Shown: positions 1 through 11,586 of the stretch, piece by piece
How the letters are laid out: each line of letters starts with the position of its first letter
Numbering within the stretch: the stretch's first letter is position 1
Assembly: GCA_022059125.1 (NCBI GenBank)
Contig: JAEUWY010000023.1
Coordinates: 1,984,001-2,048,000 of the forward strand
Direction of reading: 5' to 3'
Length of the DNA: 64,000 nt
Origin: Corynespora cassiicola
Taxonomy: Eukaryota; Ascomycota; Dothideomycetes; Pleosporales; Corynesporascaceae
Made by a program: the position numbers and the translations under genes
Notes under the pieces: generated by a model
Seen by the model: the letters and a program-made list of their open reading frames with translations, nothing else
Database searches by the model: none
Told to the model about the DNA's origin: nothing

Positions 1-370
1 CTCCTCGTGCTTCTCCATGGCTGCAGGGGTCTTTGGCAGTGACAGGGCTGAAACCTGGCGCTGGAGGGCCGCCATTGGGCCCTTGAGGAGGCTCTCGGTG
101 TGCTCATCGGGCACAGCATTCACAGAGGCATTGCGGCGGCCGCCCAGGCTCAGAGCCCGCGGTGCTGGGTTAGATGGGGGTGGTGTGGGATTCTCCTGTG
201 GTACAAGCTTCGGCTCATGGAAGTCGACCGTATACGGCAAAAAGCTGCGGAAAAGTTAGCATGGACCTGAGTAGGGATGGAAGCCATGCAGCGGGTGAAG
301 CAATGGCACCCGCCCGCCAGGGGCTGAATGGAGACGGGATCACTTACAGAGAGACGACAAAGGTCGTCAT
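1..370 (-). CDS. Trehalose-phosphate synthase complex regulatory subunit, TPS3/TSL1-like (N-terminus only)
   Basis: Only the N-terminus lies in the window; the gene runs off the left edge. Exon 1 is 370-348 (ATG, 23 nt), a 103-nt GT-AG intron occupies 347-245, and exon 2 runs from 244 to the edge. Spliced, the protein starts MTTFVVSLFLPYTVDFHEP, then a Pro/Ser-rich linker. The start 'hydrophobic strand plus SLFLPY' is what I recall of fungal Tsl1/Tps3, the large regulatory subunits of the trehalose-6-phosphate synthase/phosphatase complex in the cytosol; yeast Tsl1 begins with a very similar stretch. The first 80 residues are open without a stop. The short first exon falls below the usual ORF length cut-off. 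The alternative is the Tps2 phosphatase, whose N-terminus matches less well. The glycosyltransferase and phosphatase domains are outside the window, so the family call rests on the N-terminus alone. Confidence 0.62.
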
Positions 371-1554
371 GGTGGGCGGGTGGATGGAGCGTGGCCCGCT
401 GAGCAGGAATTGTTTGTTCTAGGAATGCGGGCGTATGTCGGGGAGAAGGCGTGTAGGGAGTTTAAGAGGGGAAGGAGAAGGGGCGGGGTAGCTCGGAGGA
501 CGCTCAGGTGGACTCGAGTGGAGTCGAGGATGGAGGTGCTGGCGGTGGAAAGTGGCAGAAGATTGCCGGAGTTCGAGTGAATTCTGCCCAGATGGCTTCC
601 CACGTCACGGGACCGGGGGCGTGGGCGTGGGCTTGGGAGAGAAGGCGCGCAAGCTTTCAGGCCCAGCTAGCTAGCTCTGTTTTCCCTGGAGCGGCAGGGC
701 CGTGCAGGCGTCTTATATGGATGGTCGAGGGCGGCAATGAAGGAATGGGCCGGCCCTGCGTGGAAGAGGTTGTGGATGGGTTGGATGTGGCGGGCGAGGT
801 GAATGCTGGAGCTGGTGGTAGCCGGCAGCTGGCAGCTGGCAGCCGGGGGGTCTTGTCTCCGGCCACAGGCATCGCAGCGCGCCGCTTGATTTTTTGGCCC
901 CGCGATGACGTCGGGCGTCGAGCGTGGCTCTAGGCACAGGGCGGACGGTGAGGCGGGCTCAACTGGGACTACCCCTTTCGCGTCTCGCAATGGCTGGACG
1001 CTGCCCGCCAGAGGGTCGCACATTATCACTCTCACATCATCGCGACGCAACGCCCACAAAAACTTTGATATCCTGTGCAGATGGGGGTCCGCTGACGGCC
1101 TGCTACCGATCCCGCTGGCCGACCCAAGCCTCCGACCGCCCAATCACCAGCCTCCGTGGCCTGGCTGTCCTGTGGGCCCTCGACGCAGCCGCAAGCCGTG
1201 AGGCCGCGCGCCTTACTACAGGCGGCCCAGCCCGCCGGTTTTTGTTCGAACATCCTGGAGCCTTCGTCGCGTGGAGAGTCTGGCAGAAAGCGGCTGCCAC
1301 CAGGCCGATCCAGGACCTAGCCACCACCGTTATCGTGATCGACTTTCGCACAATCCGATGCTGACCGATGGGAATTTTGGGCACAAACGCACATCCCCGC
1401 CTCCAATACGAGCCTTTGTCAGCCGAGTAGTGAGCCCCAGCATTCCGTTGGACGTGTTGTGAATTGCCAGGCGCGTTGGCTGTGCCCGTGGGGTCCCCAA
1501 GGCCACCGTGTAGAAAGAGGCGAGACGATACGAGCCAAAGGCCATTGTTCGGCC
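371..1554. other. Intergenic, TPS3-like promoter side and FAD monooxygenase 3' side
   Basis: No convincing gene. Next to the TPS3-like start there are two AGGGG boxes (467-471 and 479-483, plus strand), the core of the yeast stress response element. Open frames here on both strands have no recognisable domain and look like high-GC chance frames. Confidence 0.5.
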
Positions 1555-2842
1555 CTATTCTGTTACTACCATCTTGCTCGTACCCGAAGTTATCATGGGC
1601 GACTTCATGAGTACGTCCCAGTGATGTGAGCCGTACGTCTGCAGGCTTGAAACCTCAATCTCTCTTTTGCCTCGTGCGAGATTATCTGCGTCGCACTTGT
1701 CCACCGCCTCCTCCAATGATTGCTTCCCTGTGGCGTAGCTTTCAATGGCCTCGATGTAGTTGAACGCATCCTCGAATGCATTGTTGAGGCCTTGGCCTCT
1801 GAAAGGCGGCATGGGGTGTGCTGCGTCGCCGGCTATCGTGACTCTTCCTCTGTGGTTGTTCCACTTTACTGGCTTGGTCCATACGCGGAACGTGTCTGGG
1901 GGCACCCAAAAATCCTCTGGGATCCACTCCGCGGCCGACTTGAAAGGCTCACAATAGTTTGCGGCATAGCTCTTGAGCAACTTTAGGCGGCCGGCATTCG
2001 TCTCTGGCTGCTTGTCGCTTCCCCAGATGGCATAGTTCAGCAGTAATACCCATGTCTCGGGCTTGTCCGGATACTCCACGTCCGCTATACATATCAAAGC
2101 GCTCGTGTTTTGGTCTGGGTGTGGGGATATGACTATATTTGGATGATAGGCGTTTCGAATGAAGAGGGCCTGCTCTCGAGTATAAGTGAGGGCGATGTGC
2201 GCGTTGACCAACGGGAGAGGGTCGAGTTTGTTCTGTTCCGGGGGGAGCAAAATGGCTCGCACTGCGCTCTTGGCCCCATCGCATCCGACGAGGACATCTC
2301 CCTCCGCAGACGAGCCATCTTCAAAGTGCGCCACGATCTTGTCCCCTTCTTCAATGTTCTTGAGACGTGTACCGTATCGAACCTCCACTCCTCGAGATAA
2401 AAACTTTCTGAGCTTCGAACGACTGACCCTACGGGTACTCTCTGACGGGACCATCTTGATAACCTCGCCCGTCCGGCCATTGACGAATGGAAAGCTCTTC
2501 TCTTGCTCTGCCGTCAATTCAGTGGTCGGATCAGCCTCGATATTCCGAATATCTGCTATAATGTCGTCCGGAAGACACTTTGCGAGCAAGCTGGCGCCCC
2601 AATGGAGTGCCATGCTCCAGTGTCGTGGCCGATCCTTGTACGCATCTTCTGATGACTTCTCAAAGACGGTGGATGATATGCCGGCCTGTGACCATTCAGT
2701 ATGTGGCCGGCCGGACTATGACAAAATTTTAACAAGCAGGTTTGCTCCAGCATACCTTCTTCAACCCCTGCGCTATGAGTAAACCGGTGCTCCCAGCCCC
2801 GATGATAAGCACATGAAGTTTCTTTACGGTTGGTACGCTCAT
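1555..2842 (-). CDS. FAD-dependent monooxygenase (salicylate hydroxylase / PHBH-like)
   Basis: Two exons: 2842-2756 (29 codons) and 2685-1555, with a 70-nt intron (2755-2686); predicted 405 residues. Exon 1 carries the dinucleotide-binding GxGxxG loop (LIIGAGSTGLLIA, residues 13-25). Exon 2 has the DG motif (DVLVGCDGAKSAVR) and the GD motif (GRVTIAGDAAHPMPPFRG), the order expected for FAD_binding_3 (PF01494) single-component hydroxylases that use NAD(P)H and O2. There is no signal peptide or membrane anchor, so it is probably cytosolic. The ATG at 2842 was chosen because it lies directly before the Rossmann strand and is in phase across the intron. No biosynthetic partner lies next to it, so the substrate (aromatic acid or a secondary-metabolite intermediate) cannot be named. 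Confidence 0.88.
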
Positions 2843-4231
2843 TCTGTCGAGTTGTCCTCAAGAGCTATGAGACATGGAATCGGAGGCGACTCCGTTAATT
2901 TGTACCATCCAGGTGCCCCGCGTCTTGACGCAAAAGGACACTTGTATTGCAGGTCAAGGCGCCAAGCATCCGTGTTTTGCTGCATTTAGCCAGCATATCG
3001 TCTTCCTTGGACTGGGAATGCCTGATTATCTGCCCTATCATGCCCCGAATCGGTATGCCTCGACGTGACGCTGCATTAATTGGCAGGCTAGACAAGAGTC
3101 ATGGTCAGCGGGTACTCAATCGGCTGGCCGTTGCTCTCCCCAGTCTCACATCTTGAAGAAACTCGGGGCCAAGCAGATGATGCTTACATTTCCCAGGCCT
3201 CAGGTCTCGAATCGGCCAAAACTTGCAGCTAGCTGCTCGAGTGAGTACCCAAGTACCCCATACTCGAGTCCACGCTCTAGCAAGAAGCACTACTTCCAAG
3301 TATGCAGCCCACCCCGGCACCCCTCAATCCCGCATGCATATACGAGCGGCATCCAGGCCAGCCCCCCATACCGTAAGCAAAGTACGTGCCGAGCCAGACG
3401 CGGACGTTGCCGGGCCACTTTGCCGGCCCGGCCTCTCGTCTGGTTGGTGCGGGACAAGTTCCAGTGCAGGAAGGCTTCAACCTGCCAAAGGGGGTAGGCC
3501 AGTGAATTATGTGTCGATGACTGCGTCAACGTTCCCACCAATGTGCAGCCCCGCTCCACCCCCTCAACGCTAAGCGTCGGGAAGATCCTTGGCTTGCCAT
3601 TCGTTCGGTATGGGCCTGGACTCATGTGCTGGGGGGGGCAGCGTTTGTAACGTATACCTTCACCCATTGGCTTGACCGTTGGACTTGGCAAATTTTCTCG
3701 AAATCGTTTGCGGATTGAAGAGATTAGAAGGGGTGCGAAAGAAGAAGTGAAGAGTGGTAGACGGGCGGCCGCATGGCGTGACGACAAGCCTCGACGATGG
3801 AAACTTCCTCCCGCTCGGACGCACGATACGGACGGGAAACGCTGTGCCACCAACCCACGAGAGCGAGGCTTTGCCAAAGGGACCCGTGCCACAACTTCGA
3901 ATCCAGGAGTAAAAAAAAAAAAAGAACAACCTCTCCTCTCTCCTTATCGAGCTGCCGTCCGCAGGCGCCAGACTGGCAGGCTTTCCGTTTTCTTTTTTCT
4001 CACTTCACACGGCCTTTAAGTCTGGGCACCATCCGACCACTTCCGCCGAAACAACCAGCCCGGAATCCACCCCCAACGCCCACACGCCCGCAATCCAAGC
4101 TCGTAGCTCGCACCAAACACACCCTCACGCTCCTCCAAACCGGTCGCTCCTCCTCTCCATCCATCCATCCATCCATCCATCCATCCATCCAAAAACCCGG
4201 CATCTTCCGCCCACCCACCCACGCCTCCACC
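2843..4231. other. Intergenic, no gene seen; pyrimidine-rich leader of the DUF7704-type gene
   Basis: About 1.4 kb. Open frames on both strands (for example a 200-codon minus frame at 3290-3892) lack domain features and run through poly-A or poly-T tracts. From about 4020 the plus strand is strongly C-rich and includes a TCCA microsatellite just before the next start codon. Confidence 0.5.
4156..4190 (+). repeat. (TCCA)n microsatellite in 5' leader
   Basis: About 8.75 uninterrupted copies of TCCA, 42 nt upstream of the DUF7704-type ATG, so probably inside its 5' UTR. Confidence 0.9.
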
Positions 4232-4708
4232 ATGTCCACCACTACCAGCACAAACCCACCCCAAATCCCCCTCCCCTACCGCTTCCTCCTAACCACCCTC
4301 GAACCCCTCCTCGCCCTCGGCGGCGCCCTAAACGCCACCCTGGACCCGTCCTCCTTCCTCTCCACCATCGCGCCCCAAGTGCCCTACGTCCCCGCCTCAC
4401 GCGTCGTCTTCGACCAGCTGGCGTCGTGCTACCTGCTCTTCGCCTTCAACGAGGCCGTCGTGCTGCGCGCCACGCGCGAGCTGCGCGTCTGGTCCGTCAT
4501 GGTCGCCGGCATGCTCATGTGCGACGTCGCCCACCTGGCGGCCGAGGCGCGTGTGTACGAGGTGCGCGAGTTGGTGGACTGTAGGACGTGGGGTAAGGAC
4601 GAGTGGGTGAATTTGGGCATGCTTTGGGGGTGTGTTTGGGTGAGGGTGGCGTTTTTGATGGGGGTGGGGTTTCAGAGGGAGGGGAAGGGGAAGGGGAAGA
4701 GGGGGTGA
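4232..4708 (+). CDS. DUF7704-type small membrane protein
   Basis: Intronless, 158 residues from the ATG at 4232; this start is chosen over the longer open frame because upstream codons run through UTR-like C-rich repeats, and the protein then begins with the PLPYRFLLTTLEPLLALGGA segment recalled for DUF7704 proteins. Three to four hydrophobic segments are visible (around 15-35, 60-75, 85-105 and 130-150), including FDQLASCYLLFAFNEAVVLR and WGCVWVRVAFLMGVG, consistent with an integral membrane protein of unknown function that is widespread in fungi. The C-terminus is a short basic GKGKGKRG tail. The coding strand changes from C-rich to G-rich halfway through the gene, at about 4500-4560, with matching change in third-position codon use. 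Function unknown. Confidence 0.78.
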   Translation: MSTTTSTNPPQIPLPYRFLLTTLEPLLALGGALNATLDPSSFLSTIAPQVPYVPASRVVFDQLASCYLLFAFNEAVVLRATRELRVWSVMVAGMLMCDVAHLAAEARVYEVRELVDCRTWGKDEWVNLGMLWGCVWVRVAFLMGVGFQREGKGKGKRG

Positions 4709-6253
4709 GGGAGAGGGGGTTGTCTTTGGGGGTGTTGGGGCTGTTCTTGTCGGTCTTTTGGGAGTTTCTTGGGAGTGGTTGGGGTTGATTGATGCTCTGA
4801 TGCGCAGCAAATGTTGTTGTGAGAGCATCGGGGAGGGCTACTATCGTGGAGAAGGACGTTTTGACAGTATTTATTGAATGTGCTGGATGACTAGATACAG
4901 AGGCTTGTCCTTGAGTAATTCTAATGTGCTGTCTGATTAAAGGATGTTTACACTTGTGTACCGTACTACAGATGACATGTGAACATTGCCTTCAACGGTA
5001 GTTGTGGCGCTTTTGGAGCACTTTTAATGGGCGGTTGCGGTGGGTTGGTACTCCACAATTTATAGAAAATTGAAATTCTCGGGGCATGATAATCTGAACG
5101 CTGAAATCCTATTTCTAATTCATATGGTAAGGTTCTACTTTGTCATCGGGCATGCGCTGTCGAAACGTCAAATGCCAACCACGCCCAATGCCATGCCAAA
5201 CCCGGAATATCAACCATTGCATGGGTCACGCTCGGGTCACACACACAACATATCCATTTCATGCTGATTGGGCATATTGGAAAGCTTGGTGTGGATGGAG
5301 TAGAACGGAGGCTTTTCGCATGCGCGAGAATATCGCCATTGCAGATATTTCTTTATTAAGTTGAGCATGTCCTGGTAGGAGTTCTCCAGATTAGTCGTGA
5401 CAGTAACAGCATCCATATTTAGGCCCCATATAGATCGGATTCATAGGTCTAATACCCGATCCAGCGTAGAAAGTATAGATCAAAGGGTAGCCTTTTAGTA
5501 AACGAGAACCTTGCACTATGCAGCGGGGCCATAACCGTTCATCATTTTCAGAAAAACACGCAGCTGGGGACTGAGTGCTAATTCTGTCGATCTGATGTGC
5601 TCAATCTTGTAGCATGAACGATGTGGGGCCTTAAGTGTAGCCTTTTGACCGTGGAGAGAATCATTATGCGTGGCAATGTTTCGTTCAGCACTGCTCGTCT
5701 AGGCCGCCATAAAGTTATGTACTCCATCCGCATAGGATTCTTCATGCACTCAATATATCATATATCTAGCAGATTTAAGTGTATACCTGCTCAAGGTAAG
5801 ACATGTGTGATAGATAACACGTTGCCCGAACCGACCGCTCAACCTGCAATTCCAGGTTACACAGTGCAGATATGCAGACGTACTTTCCAACGCAAGGCAG
5901 CCACGGAAATCTTTTATATATTCTTCAGGCTCGCCTTTTGCGTAGAGCCACCTCGACTGTCTACTTTACCACTAGGTGCTAAAAAAGTCAAGATATACGC
6001 CTATATGCATGCATGCAGCTATTCACACACACCTCCATGTACGAAAAAGCCCACAAAAAGAAAGCCCCCTGGTGGAGCCCACAAAACCCCCTCCGGACAG
6101 GAGATTTTCTGTAATTGAAGAAGAAATCCAGGCTGAGGCAGGCGTCTCCAGGCGGCAAAATCCAGGACAGCACATCTACAAATATTGTCTACATCAAACC
6201 CACTCATGCACATACCTGTATTTGACCAAATGATCGATGTCATCTGATGCAAT
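4709..6253. other. Gene-poor, lower-GC stretch
   Basis: After the G-rich 3' flank of the DUF7704-type gene (to about 4790) the sequence becomes more AT-rich. Short frames at 5040-5364, 5621-6118 and 5976-6233 have no recognisable domain. I see no gene. Confidence 0.45.
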
Positions 6254-6342
6254 GTAGCTTCCAGGAATCGAACCTGAGGCGCTCTCAAAGCCCTATTCCA
6301 GGGTAGTTCCCTAGCAACTGACCACGACGCCATATCGCCTAC
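6254..6342 (-). other. tRNA-like or SINE-head-like fragment with pol III A and B boxes
   Basis: On the minus strand a perfect B-box (GGTTCGATTCC, plus 6264-6274) closes a 5-bp T-stem, and a near-consensus A-box (TGGCGTCGTGG, plus 6322-6332) lies 58 nt upstream. The 3' arm AAGCTAC (6254-6260) pairs for only four of seven positions with the 5' end (GTAG, 6339-6342). A clean anticodon arm could not be assigned. This fits a decayed tRNA or the head of a tRNA-derived SINE rather than a working tRNA. Confidence 0.3.
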
Positions 6343-8587
6343 AGGCCGCTACACTGATGCGAATCGATTACCTTGGCCTGGATATATAGGTAAATCTTTT
6401 GGAGATTTTGGACGCCTTGAAGGTAGACGAAGGAGTGACAGGCTGTATTGAGATTGTGTGGTGGCTGTTTTGTTTGCCCTCTTGGGCGGGCACGCCTCTA
6501 CAGAATGGGGCGGGGAAGGGGAGTCGGCCAGGTGAAAACGCGGGCAACGCCCTCGTTTCTCACACACACGCCCCTCCTCGCCCACGCGTTGAAACCTCAG
6601 ATAATCTGTTTCCATATGCACACCCTACCTCGATCCGACGAGACGAAGGCTTAGGGAATCTTGCTCGTCCATGCTAGCACCGTGGTGCCCTGCACGAGTA
6701 TCTCCCCCTTCGCGTTCCTCTCTACGTCGTCACCTGATAACGCACTTTCAAATACTCGACGGGTTGCCTGCAGGCGTTAGCTACCAGCTCGCCAATGCCA
6801 CAACCAAAAAAGTCGATAATGGCAGAATTGGCTCTCGCTCCACGAAACGACACCAGACCAGCCAGGGGGACACGCCTCCGCCGACTCCGGGCGTTCTTGA
6901 GTTTCAGCTTGCAAGTAAAGTTTGTCCTGGGTCCTTGGAATATCCAATAGGTGGAAAAGCGTCCCTTGCGGCTTCTTTACGCTCCTCGATAATGGTAGGT
7001 GTTGGCGCAGGCAGTCCAAAAAGCCTCACTCATCGAGGCAAGCGCAGCTCCAGGGACGGTATCAACACCAATATCGGGCTACCTGCACCTGCATCCATCC
7101 GAGATGTGCGATCAAGACACCTCAAGCACTTTTTTGGTGCACTTGTCGTCGGCCTTGTAGGCTTGCCAATGAGCACCGACATCAGTCACCACAGATCAAG
7201 CTCACTCTTCCATGACAGTAGGTAGCCGCGCAGAAAACAAAAGCTTGTGCGCCTCGTTGCGCATGAAAGAACCAGTATCAGCAGTGATGTTGATATTGGA
7301 ATCGGCGTCGGACATCTTAAGTTGAGGTTCGCCAGAGACGTCTGACAGGCATGCCGGGCAGTCGTCGACCGCGTCAGCCTTCGTCAATCCACCTCAGTAG
7401 ACACGCTGGCGAGCCTTCGACGACCGCAACTCCCACGCCAAGACAGAGGATACCGCGGCCTTATCGCAGTTGATGACATCATATACATTCCAGTGGGTAG
7501 GCGGCATATATCTTGAAGCTCGATCGCCATTCACTCGACTGCGTCTCTTGGACGGTGTACTAGAGGGCGTTCCAATACGCCTCGGGGACCGCGGCAGCTG
7601 GCTACAATAATTCGCACACACTGACAAAACTCTTTTCAAGGGCGGTCAACTGTTGTTGTAACCCAAGGGGAACAAGTTCTTTAAGATATCGTGGGCAAGC
7701 AGCCTCCTCGCACGCAATGCATCTAGCGCACAAAAAGCCCGAAACCTTCATTCTCATACGAGGGAAAGATAGCCAATCTCTTGTAAAAGTCCCAAAACAA
7801 TCATGCCATACAGAAACAAGGCGTTGAAGCGGGGAGTGTTGATCTTGAAGGATATAGACAATGACGAGCCTTCCCCATGCCCCACGACACAATATTGCCT
7901 TGATAGGTAAACACGGGTTAATCCGAAGTGCAAGACAGACGCAAGACGATCAACGCAGCCGGCGCTTATACATGAATGCTTTTGGCTCGAACATTCAAGT
8001 CCAGGTACTTGCTGCTGTGTGTTTCGAGGAGCCTCTACGGTGCCTGTAGTCCCTCCCGCTTGGAAATCCATTCCAGGTCAACACCGGCCAAGAGTCATCC
8101 AAGGAATACAGATTTAGATCCTTGAAGTCTAGTGGGGAAGCCATTCTTCCTATGAGCATGGATAGAAGCATTACTCGGAGTAACGTCCTGGAACAAGTTG
8201 TTGAAGACGTCTGGTACCGTGCGTGCATGGTATAAGATCTACGCTATACCTCCACTCGTCATAGGGCTTTTCCAAGGAAACGCACCGGTGCAACACCGTC
8301 CCTCCGCAGTAGTGGGGCAGGTGCTGTAAAATTCTGAAAGTAGGCCAAGGATGCGCCTGCGGATAGTGACACATAGGCATGGTCCATGCAGAGTGGTGCA
8401 GGTAGAAGCGCGACGCTCAGGGCATTCGCTGGGCTACGCATACGGGACCCAAGTTCAACATGATACTGCGCCCTGAACGTTCGGCCTGTCCGATAACACA
8501 CGTGTAGAAGCCTTCTATTCTGGAAGCCTGGGGTGGGTCCTGCGCGTGTCCGGAAAGGGTCCTTCAAGGGGTCCATTTGTGCCCCAC
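6343..8587. other. Unresolved stretch with open frames on both strands
   Basis: Several open frames of 60-184 codons exist (plus 6671-7225; minus 7394-7639, 7754-8071, 8171-8380, 8259-8591) but none shows a known domain, a signal peptide or splice phases that join into a convincing protein. A decayed gene on the minus strand downstream of the methyltransferase is possible but not demonstrable. Confidence 0.35.
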
Positions 8588-10553
8588 TCACATGAACAGC
8601 ATCGCGTCATGTTTTCGTCTCTTCCTCGTCAAATTCTGCCATCGCACAACGTGGAATAGGGCTCCCCGCCTTGGATAGAAAGACTGAACTTACCTCCAAT
8701 TGCTCTCCTTCGAGCACAGCAACGTGGCCCAAGGTCCTTAGTCTACTCCACAACGCCTCCTTTTCAAGCCACACGGACCATTTGACCTTTTCTTCCCCCG
8801 AGGCAACGAGAACAGCGAGTTCGTCCCTCCTGCAATGGCTGCCGTAATGGGCGTAGACGAGACCTGGTTTTCAAATACATTGCGCCATTGATCGTGGCGG
8901 AAACGTGGCTCGTGGTCGTTTGTCACGGCGTCAAGACTAAACAGATGATCACGAATCGTGGATTGCCAAGTACTGCTCGCTGGATGCGATTGTGGAGAAT
9001 TATCTGAAAGAGTAAGTGGCGATTCTCCCATACAGCCGTAGGCCCTGGCAGGCGATGGCTGGCCGGCTGATAATGGAAGTTGAACCGAAATGAAGCCTCG
9101 AGAACAGCAGCAGATGATCCGGGAGCGCGGCTACGCAAATCATGTCTCAGGCGAATCTCCGAAAATAGAGACCGAACAGGAGCGGCTAGACGAGCGACCC
9201 GACACAATGGTTCAGAGAGCAAGAAGAGGTCGAGGCAGGTGACTGAGGCCCGAGACAGACCGGGAATTCGAGCACGACGCTCGTTATGCCAGGACGAGTG
9301 ACATTTCAGCCCTGTACAAGGTGCATCGAAGATTAAGTCATCTGAAAAGGGATGGGCAGTCCAGCGACAGGGGCCGTCTCACACCATGCATGGAAATAAG
9401 GAAATAACTCCATCTTGGCATGATCAAACAGAGACGTCGGACAGAACAAGGAGTGGACAAGATGTGCGCATCGAAACTCTTGTCCAGGACGAGATGAGAC
9501 GAGGGGTTCAGAAAGGGATGGAACAAAAAAAAGAAGCTATCACGCACAGTCTTCGGCGTTCCAGATCAGGCCCAAGACACTGCCGGGCTTGAGAACACGA
9601 TGAATCTCTTTGAGAGAGGCTTCATTGGCGAACCAATGAAATGCCTGTGAGGAGGGGTTAGCATTCAGATGCAGCGGCAGCGCGAGGGGTATATGGATAG
9701 GCCGAATGAGCAGCATGAGAAAGAGAAGACGAAGCCGGAGCTACCACGGCGGGGTGGTTGGAGACCCCGCGATGGTGTTTCAAGGAACTGATGTCAAGAG
9801 GTGGGTACAGTGGGCGACCAGGCGTGGCGATCATGCTAGGCTCCGATGCACGTCGGGATGCATATGAAAGGTGATGGGCGGCATCGAGTAATGCGGAGAC
9901 AGATTACGCGTTCAGCTTGAAAGAAGCAGGACGTTTGGAGGGGAGGTGGGATCGAGCAGGCGGGAGAAATAAGAGGGGCAGGCAAGCTAATGGCGACGGC
10001 GTCACCTGTCCTGCAGTGCGATGCTGCGGTACGTTCCACGGCGGGAGGTGGTCCAGTCCAGCCAGGACGTCCGGAAAGGGCAATCCAAACCACGGCCATC
10101 TGACATGCAGCTGTAGGACCAGTGGACGACAAAACAGCCCACACAGGACGAGACGAGAACGAGGCCAGCAGAAAAAAGGTGCAAATGCCTCATGGTACGC
10201 ACCTGTGCAGCAAATACCGCATCGACGCTTTCGGGCTCGACTGGAATGGCGGTGGACAGACCCGACTTGACAGTCACGTTGCTGAGATGCTTGCGAGCCA
10301 ATTGCTCGCGCATGCCCTCGTGAGGCTCGACAGCCACGATGTCGAATTGCTCGCCCCGCGCCGAGAGGAGTTCCGTGAGCTTGCCAGTGCCGGCGGCAAG
10401 GTCCACGATGCGGGCGCCACTGAGGCTGCTCACGGCAGCGGCATCCATGAGGCGGACAAGGGCGTCGAGAGGGTAGGAGGGCCTGTGCTCGTCGTAGTGG
10501 GAGGCGTTGGCGAAGCCAGTGATGGCTCGCTCGCTGATGCGGTGTGCAGCCAT
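8588..10553 (-). CDS. Class I SAM-dependent methyltransferase, long introns, frameshifted
   Basis: Exons: 10553-10203 (117 codons), 9644-9548, 9003-8694, and a poorly defined last exon ending at a stop at 8588. Exon 1 has the SAM-binding motif I (RIVDLAAGTGKL), the acidic end of strand 2 (IVAVEPHEGM) and motif III region (DAVFAAQ). Exon 2 supplies AFHWFANEASLKEIHRVLKPG and a strand ending GLIWNAED, typical of Methyltransf_11-like enzymes. Exon 3 (TIRDHLFSLDAV, RFRHDQWRNVFENQ) continues the family pattern. Splice phases 0 and 1 match across both introns, but these are 558 and 544 nt, ten times the local norm. Inside exon 3, after FSLPRG, the frame continues correctly (EEKVKWSVWLEKEALW) only if one base is added in a five-C run on the plus strand at 8795-8799. 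It may be a pseudogene, or the lost base may be an assembly error. The start ATG at 10553 lies just before the conserved region. Substrate unknown. Confidence 0.72.
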
Positions 10554-11180
10554 GGCAGTGAGGTGCTTCAAGCGGGCACCGTGGAGGTCGAGGGAGCGGT
10601 AGAAGGCCAGGACGATCGCACCGAACCATTCGTTTTGATAGTCCCCCCTCCCGGACCGACGACGGCCGATGTCGTTGGAGCGGCAGGCTCAGGCGTGATG
10701 GGGAGCGCCAAAGCGGCTCGGGCGCATGGCCGGCGGGTTGGCGTGCGGTTGCCGAACCACAGAACATGGGGCACGAGCAGGAAATGCCATCGATGATTGC
10801 CCGTGGGCTCCCTGGAGTGCCATGGTGCTTCTTCTCGGGCTTGAGGCTTGATGGAGAGAGGCGGGCTGCATGTGGGCGGATTCGGTCGAACTGAGCCCGC
10901 TCGTCACCCGCCCGTCGGCCGCTCCCAGCATGCGGCCCCTGGGCTGGGTCGTGGACTGGTCGTGGGCGAGGAGCGGGCGAGGAGCGGGCGTCGACGGGCG
11001 ACGGGCGCGCTGCCCTGTTTGCCCTTGGTGTGCCTTGAAGTGGCTCGCTGTGCCTTGGTTGAGCGGCCAGTCAAGGTGCCCCTACCGCCATGGGGCATGC
11101 CCCTAAAGCAGAGCCGCTCCAGAATGGCCATCCTCGGGCCCGCTGTCAACACAATATGATCGCCCACGCGCCGGACCTCC

Positions 11181-11329
11181 TCCGCCACTGCCTCTCCCTC
11201 AGACGCACTGGCAGGCGGGCTGGCCTAGGTGAGGGCCGCCTGAAACAGTCCGGACGAGCCTTTTTGCTGGCGGCGGCGCAGGGAGGGCAGCTGAGGCGTG
11301 CATGCGTCTGAGGGAGAGGCAGAGGCGGA
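11181..11329. repeat. 27-bp inverted repeat with 95-nt spacer
   Basis: Arms 11181-11207 and 11303-11329 are reverse complements with one mismatch; the inner 20 bp (CTGCCTCTCCCTCAGACGCA, 11188-11207) are perfect. No coding frame explains it. Confidence 0.85.
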
Positions 11330-11586
11330 TGGTCGAAGGTCGAACGAGGGCCTGCGTGCGCCGCTCAGTCGACTCGACAAGCTCCCGGGGCCAAAGTCTT
11401 GTTGACGGCTGGCGGGCGGGCGGGTGTGTGCCTGGCCTGGGGTGGATTGGATTGGGCCAGGACGAGGAGGAGCGTGCGCTAGGAGGCTATGTTTAGAGGC
11501 GTGGGTGGGCTGGGTGGGCTCAGTGGGCTGTCGGTTGCCAGGACAGGGACCAGCCCTCCGTTCCAGCCTCCCCTCCAGGGCTCCGG

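Noticed and set aside
3290..3892. 200-codon minus frame
   Set aside because: No domain or signal, and runs into a poly-A tract; no splice model improves it.
4156..4190. CRISPR-like periodicity
   Set aside because: Simple TCCA microsatellite without spacers; the genome is eukaryotic.
9904..10767. 287-codon minus frame overlapping the methyltransferase
   Set aside because: Different phase from the conserved SAM-binding motifs; Pro/Arg/Ser-rich chance frame.
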